Assembly: GCA_950022655.1 (NCBI GenBank)
Contig: OX465592.1
Location: 2,380,623-2,444,622, forward strand
DNA from: Alentia gelatinosa
Taxonomy: Eukaryota > Annelida > Polychaeta > Phyllodocida > Polynoidae
Direction of reading: 5' to 3'
DNA length: 64,000 bases
Part shown: positions 1 to 15,000 of the stretch, in pieces
Layout: each line of letters begins with the position of its first letter
Position numbering within the stretch: position 1 is the first letter of the stretch
Program-made: the position numbers and the translations under genes
Notes under the pieces: generated by a model
What the model was told of the DNA's origin: nothing
The model's input: only the letters and a program-made list of their open reading frames with translations
Database searches by the model: none

Positions 1-3000
1 AAGTACACAAATGGAATCGACCACTTTGCCACTGACTTCAACAGTTGTTGCAAGCACAAGTGGGCCTCAGACAACTACCTATGTGGAAACAAGCACAGTG
101 CCTGCCACAACAAGTGAACCACAGACATCCACTGTCCAAGAAACAACCACTTTGGCTGCAACAACTGTGCAAGACACCACAACTGCTGCCCAAACATCAA
201 CAATGGCAGAGACAACAACCCAAGTGGAAACCACCACTTTGGCACAGACATCGACCATTGTGGCAACCACAAGTGTGCCTGAAACAACGACTGTCATGGA
301 AACCAGCACAGTGCCTGCCACAACCACTGAGCAACAGACATCCACTGTAGAGGAAACAACCACTGATCAGCAAACGACCACTGTAGCACCCACCACATTG
401 CAGGACACAACTACTGGTGCAGGAACGACAACAGTGGAACAGACAAGTACACAAATGGAATCGACCACTTTGCCACTGACTTCAACAGTTGTTGCAAGCA
501 CAAGTGGGCCTCAGACAACTACCGATGTGGAAACAAGCTCAATGACTGCCACAACAAGTGAACCACAGACATCCACTGTCCAAGAAACAACCACTTTGGC
601 TGCAACAACTGTGCAAGACACCACAACTGCTGCCCAAACATCAACAATGGAAGAGACAACAACCCAAGTGGAAACCACCACTTTGGCACAGACATCGACC
701 ATTGTGGCAACAACAAGTGTGCCTGAAACAACGACTGTCATGGAAACAAGCACAGTGCCTGCCACAACCACTGAGCAACAGACATCCACTGTAGAGGAAA
801 CAACCCCTGATCAGCAAACGACCACTGTAGCACCCACCACATTGCAGGACACAACTACTGGTGCAGGAACGACAACAGTGGAACAGACAAGTACACAAAT
901 GGAATCGACCACTTTGCCACTGACTTCAACAGTTGTTGCAAGCACAAGTGGGCCTCAGACAACTACCGATGTGGAAACAAGCACAATGACTGCCACAACA
1001 AGTGAACCACAGACATCCACTGTCCAAGAAACAACCACTTTGGCTGCAACAACTGTGCAAGACACCACAACTGCTGCCCAAACATCAACAATGGAAGAGA
1101 CAACAACCCAAGTGGAAACCACCACTTTGGCACAGACATCGACCATTGTGGCAACAACAAGTGTGCCTGAAACAACGACTGTCATGGAAACAAGCACAGT
1201 GCCTGCCACAACCACTGAGCAACAGACATCCACTGTAGAGGAAACAACCACTGATCAGCAAACGACCACTGTAGCACCCACCACATTGCAGGACACAACT
1301 ACTGGTGCAGGAACGACAACAGTGGAACAGACAAGTACACAAATGGAATCGACCACTTTGCCACTGACTTCAACAGTTGTTGCAAGCACAAGTGGGCCTC
1401 AGACAACTACTGATGTGGAAACAAGCAGAGTGCCTGCCACAACAAGTGAAGCACAGACATCCACTGTCCAAGAAACAACCACTTTGGCTGCAACAACTGT
1501 GCAAGACACCACAACTGCTGCCCAAACATCAACAATGGCAGAGACAACAACCCAAGTGGAAACCACCACTTTGGCACAGACATCGACCATTGTGGCAACC
1601 ACAAGTGTGCCTGAAACAACGACTGTCATGGAAACCAGCACAGTGCCTGCCACAACCACTGAGCAACAGACATCCATTTTAGAGGAAACAACCACTGATC
1701 AGCAAACGACCACTGTAGCACCCACCACATTGCAGGACACAACTACTGGTGCAGGAACGACAACAGTGGAACAGACAAGTACACAAATGGAATCGACCAC
1801 TTTGCCACTGACTTCAACAGTTGTTGCAAGCACAAGTGGGCCTCAGACAACTACCGATGTGGAAACAAGCTCAATGACTGCCACAACAAGTGAACCACAG
1901 ACATCCACTGTCCAAGAAACAACCACTTTGGCTGCAACAACTGTGCAAGACACCACAACTGCTGCCCAAACATCAACAATGGAAGAGACAACAACCCAAG
2001 TGGAAACCACCACTTTGGCACAGACATCGACCATTGTGGCAACAACAAGTGTGCCTGAAACAACGACTGTCATGGAAACAAGCACAGTGCCTGCCACAAC
2101 CACTGAGCAACAGACATCCACTGTAGAGGAAACAACCCCTGATCAGCAAACGACCACTGTAGCACCCACCACATTGCAGGACACAACTACTGGTGCAGGA
2201 ACGACAACAGTGGAACAGACAAGTACACAAATGGAATCGACCACTTTGCCACTGACTTCAACAGTTGTTGCAAGCACAAGTGGGCCTCAGACAACTACCG
2301 ATGTGGAAACAAGCACAATGACTGCCACAACAAGTGAACCACAGACATCCACTGTCCAAGAAACAACCACTTTGGCTGCAACAACTGTGCAAGACACCAC
2401 AACTGCTGCCCAAACATCAACAATGGCAGAGACAACAACCCAAGTGGAAACCACCACTTTGGCACAGACATCGACCATTGTGGCAACAACAAGTGTGCCT
2501 GAAACAACGACTGTCATGGAAACAAGCACAGTGCCTGCCACAACCACTGAGCAACAGACATCCACTGTAGAGGAAACAACCACTGATCAGCAAACGACCA
2601 CTGTAGCACCCACCACATTGCAGGACACAACTACTGGTGCAGGAACGACAACAGTGGAACAGACAAGTACACAAATGGAATCGACCACTTTGCCACTGAC
2701 TTCAACAGTTGTTGCAAGCACAAGTGGGCCTCAGACAACTACTGATGTGGAAACAAGCAGAGTGCCTGCCACAACAAGTGAAGCACAGACATCCACTGTC
2801 CAAGAAACAACCACTTTGGCTGCAACAACTGTGCAAGACACCACAACTGCTGCCCAAACATCAACAATGGCAGAGACAACAACCCAAGTGGAAACCACCA
2901 CTTTGGCACAGACATCGACCATTGTGGCAACCACAAGTGTGCCTGAAACAACGACTGTCATGGAAACCAGCACAGTGCCTGCCACAACCACTGAGCAACA

Positions 3001-6000
3001 GACATCCATTTTAGAGGAAACAACCACTGATCAGCAAACGACCACTGTAGCACCCACCACATTGCAGGACACAACTACTGGTGCAGGAACGACAACAGTG
3101 GAACAGACAAGTACACAAATGGAATCGACCACTTTGCCACTGACTTCAACAGTTGTTGCAAGCACAAGTGGGCCTCAGACAACTACCGATGTGGAAACAA
3201 GCACAATGACTGCCACAACAAGTGAACCACAGACATCCACTGTCCAAGAAACAACCACTTTGGCTGCAACAACTGTGCAAGACACCACAACTGCTGCCCA
3301 AACATCAACAATGGCAGAGACAACAACCCAAGTGGAAACCACCACTTTGGCACAGACATCGACCATTGTGGCAACCACAAGTGTGCCTGAAACAACGACT
3401 GTCATGGAAACCAGCACAGTGCCTGCCACAACCACTGAGCAACAGACATCCACTGTAGAGGAAACAACCACTGATCAGCAAACGACCACTGTAGCACCCA
3501 CCACATTGCAGGACACAACTACTGGTGCAGGAACGACAACAGTGGAACAGACAAGTACACAAATGGAATCGACCACTTTGCCACTGACTTCAACAGTTGT
3601 TGCAAGCACAAGTGGGCCTCAGACAACTACCGATGTGGAAACAAGCACAATGACTGCCACAACAAGTGAACCACAGACATCCACTGTCCAAGAAACAACC
3701 ACTTTGGCTGCAACAACTGTGCAAGACACCACAACTGCTGCCCAAACATCAACAATGGAAGAGACAACAACCCAAGTGGAAACCACCACTTTGGCACAGA
3801 CATCGACCATTGTGGCAACAACAAGTGTGCCTGAAACAACGACTGTCATGGAAACAAGCACAGTGCCTGCCACAACCACTGAGCAACAGACATCCACTGT
3901 AGAGGAAACAACCACTGATCAGCAAACGACCACTGTAGCACCCACCACATTGCAGGACACAACTACTGGTGCAGGAACGACAACAGTAGAACAGACAAGT
4001 ACACAAATGGAATCGACCACTTTGCCACTGACTTCAACAGTTGTTGCAAGCACAAGTGGGCCTCAGACAACTACCGATGTGGAAACAAGCACAGTGCCTG
4101 CCACAACAAGTGAACCACAGACATCCACTGTCCAAGAAACAACCACTTTGGCTGCAACAACTGTGCAAGACACCACAACTGCTGCCCAAACATCAACAAT
4201 GGCAGAGACAACAACCCAAGTGGAAACCACCACTTTGGCACAGACATCGACCATTGTGGCAACAACAAGTGTGCCTGAAACAACGACTGTCATGGAAACA
4301 AGCACAGTGCCTGCCACAACCACTGAGCAACAGACATCCACTGTAGAGGAAACAACCCCTGATCAGCAAACGACCACTGTAGCACCCACCACATTGCAGG
4401 ACACAACTACTGGTGCAGGAACGACAACAGTGGAACAGACAAGTACACAAATGGAATCGACCACTTTGCCACTGACTTCAACAGTTGTTGCAAGCACAAG
4501 TGGGCCTCAGACAACTACCGATGTGGAAACAAGCACAATGACTGCCACAACAAGTGAACCACAGACATCCACTGTCCAAGAAACAACCACTTTGGCTGCA
4601 ACAACTGTGCAAGACACCACAACTGCTGCCCAAACATCAACAATGGAAGAGACAACAACCCAAGTGGAAACCACCACTTTGGCACAGACATCGACCATTG
4701 TGGCAACAACAAGTGTGCCTGAAACAACGACTGTCATGGAAACAAGCACAGTGCCTGCCACAACCACTGAGCAACAGACATCCACTGTAGAGGAAACAAC
4801 CACTGATCAGCAAACGACCACTGTAGCACCCACCACATTGCAGGACACAACTACTGGTGCAGGAACGACAACAGTGGAACAGACAAGTACACAAATGGAA
4901 TCGACCACTTTGCCACTGACTTCAACAGTTGTTGCAAGCACAAGTGGGCCTCAGACAACTACTGATGTGGAAACAAGCAGAGTGCCTGCCACAACAAGTG
5001 AAGCACAGACATCCACTGTCCAAGAAACAACCACTTTGGCTGCAACAACTGTGCAAGACACCACAACTGCTGCCCAAACATCAACAATGGCAGAGACAAC
5101 AACCCAAGTGGAAACCACCACTTTGGCACAGACATCGACCATTGTGGCAACCACAAGTGTGCCTGAAACAACGACTGTCATGGAAACCAGCACAGTGCCT
5201 GCCACAACCACTGAGCAACAGACATCCATTTTAGAGGAAACAACCACTGATCAGCAAACGACCACTGTAGCACCCACCACATTGCAGGACACAACTACTG
5301 GTGCAGGAACGACAACAGTGGAACAGACAAGTACACAAATGGAATCGACCACTTTGCCACTGACTTCAACAGTTGTTGCAAGCACAAGTGGGCCTCAGAC
5401 AACTACCGATGTGGAAACAAGCACAATGACTGCCACAACAAGTGAACCACAGACATCCACTGTCCAAGAAACAACCACTTTGGCTGCAACAACTGTGCAA
5501 GACACCACAACTGCTGCCCAAACATCAACAATGGCAGAGACAACAACCCAAGTGGAAACCACCACTTTGGCACAGACATCGACCATTGTGGCAACCACAA
5601 GTGTGCCTGAAACAACGACTGTCATGGAAACCAGCACAGTGCCTGCCACAACCACTGAGCAACAGACATCCACTGTAGAGGAAACAACCACTGATCAGCA
5701 AACGACCACTGTAGCACCCACCACATTGCAGGACACAACTACTGGTGCAGGAACGACAACAGTGGAACAGACAAGTACACAAATGGAATCGACCACTTTG
5801 CCACTGACTTCAACAGTTGTTGCAAGCACAAGTGGGCCTCAGACAACTACCGATGTGGAAACAAGCACAATGACTGCCACAACAAGTGAACCACAGACAT
5901 CCACTGTCCAAGAAACAACCACTTTGGCTGCAACAACTGTGCAAGACACCACAACTGCTGCCCAAACATCAACAATGGAAGAGACAACAACCCAAGTGGA

Positions 6001-9000
6001 AACCACCACTTTGGCACAGACATCGACCATTGTGGCAACAACAAGTGTGCCTGAAACAACGACTGTCATGGAAACAAGCACAGTGCCTGCCACAACCACT
6101 GAGCAACAGACATCCACTGTAGAGGAAACAACCACTGATCAGCAAACGACCACTGTAGCACCCACCACATTGCAGGACACAACTACTGGTGCAGGAACGA
6201 CAACAGTAGAACAGACAAGTACACAAATGGAATCGACCACTTTGCCACTGACTTCAACAGTTGTTGCAAGCACAAGTGGGCCTCAGACAACTACCGATGT
6301 GGAAACAAGCACAGTGCCTGCCACAACAAGTGAACCACAGACATCCACTGTCCAAGAAACAACCACTTTGGCTGCAACAACTGTGCAAGACACCACAACT
6401 GCTGCCCAAACATCAACAATGGCAGAGACAACAACCCAAGTGGAAACCACCACTTTGGCACAGACATCGACCATTGTGGCAACCACAAGTGTGCCTGAAA
6501 CAATGACTGTCATGGAAACAAGCACGGTGCCTGCCACAACCACTGAGCAACAGACATCCACTGTAGAGGAAACAACCACTGATCAGCAAACGACCACTGT
6601 AGCACCCACCACATTGCAGGACACAACTACTGGTGCAGGAACGACAACAGTGGAACAGACAAGTACACAAATGGAATCGACCACTTTGCCACTGACTTCA
6701 ACAGTTGTTGCAAGCACAAGTGGGCCTCAGACAACTACCTATGTGGAAACAAGCACAGTGCCTGCCACAACAAGTGAACCACAGACATCCACTGTCCAAG
6801 AAACAACCACTTTGGCTGCAACAACTGTGCAAGACACCACAACTGCTGCCCAAACATCAACAATGGCAGAGACAACAACCCAAGTGGAAACCACCACTTT
6901 GGCACAGACATCGACCATTGTGGCAACCACAAGTGTGCCTGAAACAACGACTGTCATGGAAACCAGCACAGTGCCTGCCACAACCACTGAGCAACAGACA
7001 TCCACTGTAGAGGAAACAACCACTGATCAGCAAACGACCACTGTAGCACCCACCACATTGCAGGACACAACTACTGGTGCAGGAACGACAACAGTGGAAC
7101 AGACAAGTACACAAATGGAATCGACCACTTTGCCACTGACTTCAACAGTTGTTGCAAGCACAAGTGGGCCTCAGACAACTACCGATGTGGAAACAAGCAC
7201 AGTGCCTGCCACAACAAGTGAACCACAGACATCCACTGTCCAAGAAACAACCACTTTGGCTGCAACAACTGTGCAAGACACCACAACTGCTGCCCAAACA
7301 TCAACAATGGCAGATACAACAACCCAAGTGGAAACCACCACTTTGGCACAGATATCGACCATTGTGGCAACCACAAGTGTGCCTGAAACAACGACTGTTA
7401 TGGAAACAAGCACAGTGCCTGTCACAACCACTAAGCAACAGACATCCACTGTAGAGGAAACAACCACTGATCAGCAAACGACCACTGTAGCACCCACCAC
7501 ATTGCAGGACACAACTACTGGTGCAGGAACGACAACAGTGGAACAGACAAGTACACAAATGGAATCGACCACTTTGCCACTGACTTCAACAGTTGTTGCA
7601 AGCACAAGTGGGCCTCAGACAACTACCGATGTGGAAACAAGCACAGTGCCTGCCACAACAAGTGAACCACAGACATCCACTGTCCAAGAAACAACCACTT
7701 TGGCGGCAATAACTGTGCAAGACACCACAACTGCTGCCCAAACATCAACCATGGCAGAGACAACAACCCAAGTGGAAACCACCACTTTGGCACAGACATC
7801 GACCATTGTGGCAACCACAAGTGTGCCTGAAACAACGACTGTCATGGAAACAAGCACAGTGCCTGCCACAACCACTGAGCAACAGACATCCACTGTAGAG
7901 GAAACAACCACTGATCAGCAAACGACCACTGTAGCACCCACCACATTGCAGGACACAACTACTGGTGCAGGAACGACAAAAGTGGAACAGACAAGTACAC
8001 AAATGGAATCGACCACTTTGCCACTGACTTCAACAGTTGTTGCAAGCACAAGTGGGCCTCAGACAACTACCTATGTGGAAACCAGCACAGTGCCTGCCAC
8101 AACAAGTGAACCACAGACATCCACTGTCCAAGAAACAACCACTTTGGCTGCAACAACTGTGCAAGACACCACAACTGCTGCCCAAACATCATCAATGGCA
8201 GAGACAACAACCCAAGTGGAAACCACCACTTTGGCACAGACATCGACCATTGTGGCAACCACAAGTGTGCCTGAAACAACGACTGTCATGGAAACAAGCA
8301 CAGTGCCTGCCACAACCACTAAGCAACAGACATCCACTGTAGAGGAAACAACCACTGATCAGCAAACGACCACTGTAGCACCCACCACATTGCAGGACAC
8401 AACTACTGGTGCAGGAACGACAACAGTGGAACAGACAAGTACACAAATGGAATCGACCACTTTGCCACTGACTTCAACAGTTGTTGCAAGCACAAGTGGG
8501 CCTCAGACAACTACTGATGTAGAAACAATCACAGTGCCTGCCACAACAAGTGAACCACAGACATCCACTGTCCAAGAAACAACCACTTTGGCTGCAACAA
8601 CTGTGCAAGACACCACAACTGCTGCCCAAACATCAACAATGGCAGAGACAACAACCCAAGTGGAAACCACCACTTTGGCACAGACATCGACCATTGTGGC
8701 AACCACAAGTGTGCCTGAAACAACGACTGTCATGGAAACAAGCACAGTGCCTGCCACAACCACTGAGCAACAGACATCCACTGTAGAGGAAACAACCACT
8801 GATCAGCAAACGACCACTGTAGCACCCACCACATTGCAGGACACAACTACTGGTGCAGGAACGACAACAGTGGAACAGACAAGTACACAAATGGAATCGA
8901 CCACTTTGCCACTGACTTCAACAGTTGTTGCAAGCACAAGTGGGCCTCAGACAACTACCGATGTGGAAACCAGCACAGTGCCTGCCACAACAAGTGAACC

Positions 9001-12000
9001 ACAGACATCCACTGTCCAAGAAACAGCCACTTTGTCTGCAACAACTGTGCAAGACACCACAACTGCTGCCCAAACATCAACAATGGCAGAGACAACAACC
9101 CAAGTGGAAACCACCACTTTGGCACAGACATCGACCATTGTGGCAACAACAAGTGTGCCTGAAACAACGACTGTCATGGAAACAAGCACAGTGCCTGCCA
9201 CAACCACTGAGCAACAGACATCCACTGTAGAGGAAACAACCCCTGATCAGCAAACGACCACTGTAGCACCCACCACATTGCAGGACACAACTACTGGTGC
9301 AGGAACGACAACAGTGGAACAGACAAGTACACAAATGGAATCGACCACTTTGCCACTGACTTCAACAGTTGTTGCAAGCACAAGTGGGCCTCAGACAACT
9401 ACCGATGTGGAAACAAGCACAATGACTGCCACAACAAGTGAACCACAGACATCCACTGTCCAAGAAACAACCACTTTGGCTGCAACAACTGTGCAAGACA
9501 CCACAACTGCTGCCCAAACATCAACAATGGAAGAGACAACAACCCAAGTGGAAACCACCACTTTGGCACAGACATCGACCATTGTGGCAACAACAAGTGT
9601 GCCTGAAACAACGACTGTCATGGAAACAAGCACAGTGCCTGCCACAACCACTGAGCAACAGACATCCACTGTAGAGGAAACAACCACTGATCAGCAAACG
9701 ACCACTGTAGCACCCACCACATTGCAGGACACAACTACTGGTGCAGGAACGACAACAGTGGAACAGACAAGTACACAAATGGAATCGACCACTTTGCCAC
9801 TGACTTCAACAGTTGTTGCAAGCACAAGTGGGCCTCAGACAACTACTGATGTGGAAACAAGCAGAGTGCCTGCCACAACAAGTGAAGCACAGACATCCAC
9901 TGTCCAAGAAACAACCACTTTGGCTGCAACAACTGTGCAAGACACCACAACTGCTGCCCAAACATCAACAATGGCAGAGACAACAACCCAAGTGGAAACC
10001 ACCACTTTGGCACAGACATCGACCATTGTGGCAACCACAAGTGTGCCTGAAACAACGACTGTCATGGAAACCAGCACAGTGCCTGCCACAACCACTGAGC
10101 AACAGACATCCATTTTAGAGGAAACAACCACTGATCAGCAAACGACCACTGTAGCACCCACCACATTGCAGGACACAACTACTGGTGCAGGAACGACAAC
10201 AGTGGAACAGACAAGTACACAAATGGAATCGACCACTTTGCCACTGACTTCAACAGTTGTTGCAAGCACAAGTGGGCCTCAGACAACTACCGATGTGGAA
10301 ACAAGCACAATGACTGCCACAACAAGTGAACCACAGACATCCACTGTCCAAGAAACAACCACTTTGGCTGCAACAACTGTGCAAGACACCACAACTGCTG
10401 CCCAAACATCAACAATGGAAGAGACAACAACCCAAGTGGAAACCACCACTTTGGCACAGACATCGACCATTGTGGCAACAACAAGTGTGCCTGAAACAAC
10501 GACTGTCATGGAAACAAGCACAGTGCCTGCCACAACCACTGAGCAACAGACATCCACTGTAGAGGAAACAACCACTGATCAGCAAACGACCACTGTAGCA
10601 CCCACCACATTGCAGGACACAACTACTGGTGCAGGAACGACAACAGTGGAACAGACAAGTACACAAATGGAATCGACCACTTTGCCACTGACTTCAACAG
10701 TTGTTGCAAGCACAAGTGGGCCTCAGACAACTACTGATGTGGAAACAAGCAGAGTGCCTGCCACAACAAGTGAAGCACAGACATCCACTGTCCAAGAAAC
10801 AACCACTTTGGCTGCAACAACTGTGCAAGACACCACAACTGCTGCCCAAACATCAACAATGGCAGAGACAACAACCCAAGTGGAAACCACCACTTTGGCA
10901 CAGACATCGACCATTGTGGCAACCACAAGTGTGCCTGAAACAACGACTGTCATGGAAACAAGCACAGTGCCTGCCACAACCACTGAGCAACAGACATCCA
11001 CTGTAGAGGAAACAACCACTGATCAGCAAACGACAACTGTAGCACCCATCACATTGCAGGACACAACTACTGGTGCAGGAACGACAACAGTGGAACAGAC
11101 AAGTACACAAATGGAATCGACCACTTTGCCACTGACTTCAACAGTTGTTGCAAGCACAAGTGGGCCTCAGACAACTACCGATGTGGAAACCAGCACAGTG
11201 CCTGCCACAACAAGTGAACCACAGACATCCACTGTCCAAGAAACAACCACTTTGTCTGCAACAACTGTGCAAGACACCACAACTGCTGCCCAAACATCAA
11301 CAATGGCAGAGACAACCCAAGTGGAAACCACCACTTTGGCACAGACATCGACCATTGTGGCAACCACAAGTGTGCCTGAAACGACGACTGTCATGGAAAT
11401 AAGCACAGTGCCTGCCACAACCACTGAGCAACAGACATCCACTGTAGAGGAAACAACCACTGATCAGCAAACGACCACTGTAGCACCCACCACATTGCAG
11501 GACACAACTACTGGTGCAGGAACGACAACAGTGGAACAGACAAGTACACAAATGGAATCGACCACTTTGCCACTGACTTCAACAGTTGTTGCAAGCACAA
11601 GTGGGCCTCAGACAACTACCGATGTGGAAACAAGCACAGTGCCTGCCACAACAAATGAACCACAGACATCCACTGTCCAAGAAACAACCACTTTGGCTGC
11701 AACAACTGTGCAAGACACCACAACTGCTGCCCAAACATCAACAATGGAAGAGACAACAACCCAAGTGGAAACCACCACTTTGGCACAGACATCGACCATT
11801 GTGGCAACAACAAGTGTGCCTGAAACAACGACTGTCATGGAAACAAGCACAGTGCCTGCCACAACCACTGAGCAACAGACATCCACTGTAGAGGAAACAA
11901 CCACTGATCAGCAAACGACCACTGTAGCACCCACCACATTGCAGGACACAACTACTGGTGCAGGAACGACAACAGTGGAACAGACAAGTACACAAATGGA

Positions 12001-15000
12001 ATCGACCACTTTGCCACTGACTTCAACAGTTGTTGCAAGCACAAGTGGGTCTCAGACAACTACCGATGTGGAAACAAGCACAGTGCCTGCCACAACAAGT
12101 GAACCACAGACATCCACTGTCCAAGAAACAACCACTTTGGCTGCAACAACTGTGCAAGACACCACAACTGCTGCCCAAACATCAACAATGGCAGAGACAA
12201 CAACCCAAGTGGAAACCACCACTTTGGCACAGACAACGACCATTGTGGCAACCACAAGTATGCCTGAAACAGCGACTGTCATGGAAACAAGCACAGTGCC
12301 TGCCACAACCACTGAGCAACAGACATCCACTGTAGAGGAAACAACCACTGATCAGCAAACGACCATTGTAGCACCCACCACATTGCAGGACACAACTACT
12401 GGTGCAGGAACGACAACAGTGGAACAGACAAGTACACAAATGGAATCGACCACTTTGCCACTGACTTCAACAGTTGTTGCAAGCACAAGTGGGCCTCAGA
12501 CAACTACCGATGTGGAAACAAGCACAGTGCCTGCCACAACAAGTGAACCACAGACATCCACTGTCCAAGAAACAACCACTAGGGCTGCAACAACTGTGCA
12601 AAACACCACAATTGCTGCCCAAACATCAACAATGGCAGAGACAACAACCCAAGTGGAAACCACCACTTTGGCACAGACATCGACCATTGTGGCAACCACA
12701 AGTGTGCCTGAAACAACGACTGTCATGGAAATAAGCACGGTGCCTGCCACAACCACTGAGCAACAGACATCCACTGTAGAGGAAACAACCACTGATCAGC
12801 AAACGACCACTGTAGCACCCACCACATTGCAGGACACAACTACTGGTGCAGGAACGACAACAGTGGAGCAGACAAGTACACAAATGGAATCGACCACTTT
12901 GCCACTGACTTCAACAGTTGTTGCAAGCACAAGTGGGCCTCAGACAACTACCGATGTGGAAACAAGCACAGTGCCTGCCACAACAAGTGAACCACAGAAA
13001 TCCACTGTCCAAGAAACAACCACTTTGGCTGCAACAACTGTGCAAGACACCACAACTGCTGCCCAAACATCAACAATGGCAGAGACAACAACCCAAGTGG
13101 AAACCACCACTTTGGCACAGACATCGACCATTGTGGCAACCACAAGTGTGCCTGAAACAACGACTGTCATGGAAACAAGCACGGTGCCTGCCACAACCAC
13201 TGAGCAACAGACATCCACTGTAGAGGAAACAACCACTGATCAGCAAACGACCACTGTAGCACCCACCACATTGCAGGACACAACTACTGGTGCAGGAACG
13301 ACAACAGTGGAACAGACAAGTACACAAATGGAATCGACCACTTTGCCACTGACTTCAACAGTTGTTGCAAGCACAAGTGGGCCTCAGACAACTACCGATG
13401 TGGAAACAAGCACAGTGCCTGCCACAACAAGTGAACCACAGACATCCACTGTCCAAGAAACAACCACTTTGGCTGTCACAACTGTGCAAGACACCTCAAC
13501 TGCTGCCCAAACATCAACAGTGGCAGAGACAACAACCCAAGTGGAAACCATCACTTTGGCACAGACATCGACCATTGTGGCAACCACAAGTGTGCCTGAA
13601 ACAACGACTGTCATGGAAACCAGCACAGTGCCTGCCACAACCACTGAGCAACAGACATCCACTGTAGAGGAAACAACCACTGATCAGCAAACGACCACTG
13701 TAGCACCCACCACATTGCAGGACACAACTACTGGTGCAGGAACGACAACAGTGGAACAGACAAGTACACAAATGGAATCGACCACTTTGCCACTGACTTC
13801 AACAGTTGTTGCAAGCACAAGTGGGCCTCAGACAACTACCGATGTGGAAACAAGCACAGTGCCTGCCACAACAAGTGAACCACAGACCTCCACTGTCCAA
13901 GAAACAACCACTTTGGCTGCAACAACTGTGCAAGACACCACAACTGCTGCCCAAACATCAACAATGGCAGAGAAAACAACCCAAGTGGAAACCACCACTT
14001 TGGCACAGATATCGACCATTGTGGCAACCACAAGTGTGCCTGAAACAACGACTTTTATGGAAACAAGCACAGTGCCTGCCACAACCACTAAGCAACAGAC
14101 ATCCACTGTAGAGGAAACAACCACTGATCAGCAAACGACCACTGTAGCACCCACCACATTGCAGGACACAACTACTGGTGCAGGAACGACAACAGTGGAA
14201 CAGACAAGTACACAAATGGAATCGACCACTTTGCCACTGACTTCAACAGTTGTTGCAAGCACAAGTGGGCCTCAGACAACTACCGATGTGGAAACAAGCA
14301 CAGTGCCTGCCACAACAAGTGAACCACAGACATCCACTGTCCAAGAAACAACCACTTTGGCTGCAACAACTGTGCAAGACACCACAACTGCTGCCCAAAC
14401 ATCAACAATGGCAGATACAACAACCCAAGTGGAAACCACCACTTTGGCACAGATATCGACCATTGTGGCAACCACAAGTGTGCCTGAAACAACGACTGTT
14501 ATGGAAACAAGCACAGTGCCTGTCACAACCACTAAGCAACAGACATCCACTGTAGAGGAAACAACCACTGATCAGCAAACGACCACTGTAGCACCCACCA
14601 CATTGCAGGACACAACTACTGGTGCAGGAACGACAACAGTGGAACAGACAAGTACACAAATGGAATCGACCACTTTGCCACTGACTTCAACAGTTGTTGC
14701 AAGCACAAGTGGGCCTCAGACAACTACCGATGTGGAAACAAGCACAGTGCCTGCCACAACAAGTGAACCACAGACATCCACTGTCCAAGAAACAACCACT
14801 TTGGCTGCAACAACTGTGCAAGACACCACAACTGCTGCCCAAACATCAACAATGGAAGAGACAACAACCCAAGTGGAAACCACCACTTTGGCACAGATAT
14901 CGACCATTGTGGCAACCACAAGTGTGCCTGAAACAACGACTGTTATGGAAACAAGCACAGTGCCTGTCACAACCACTAAGCAACAGACATCCACTGTAGA

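Noticed and set aside
11..13. ATG at base 11 as the translation start of a 17,973-residue protein
   Set aside because: The three codons before it match the end of every repeat unit and the frame is open to the window edge. This ATG recurs at the start of all 122 units.
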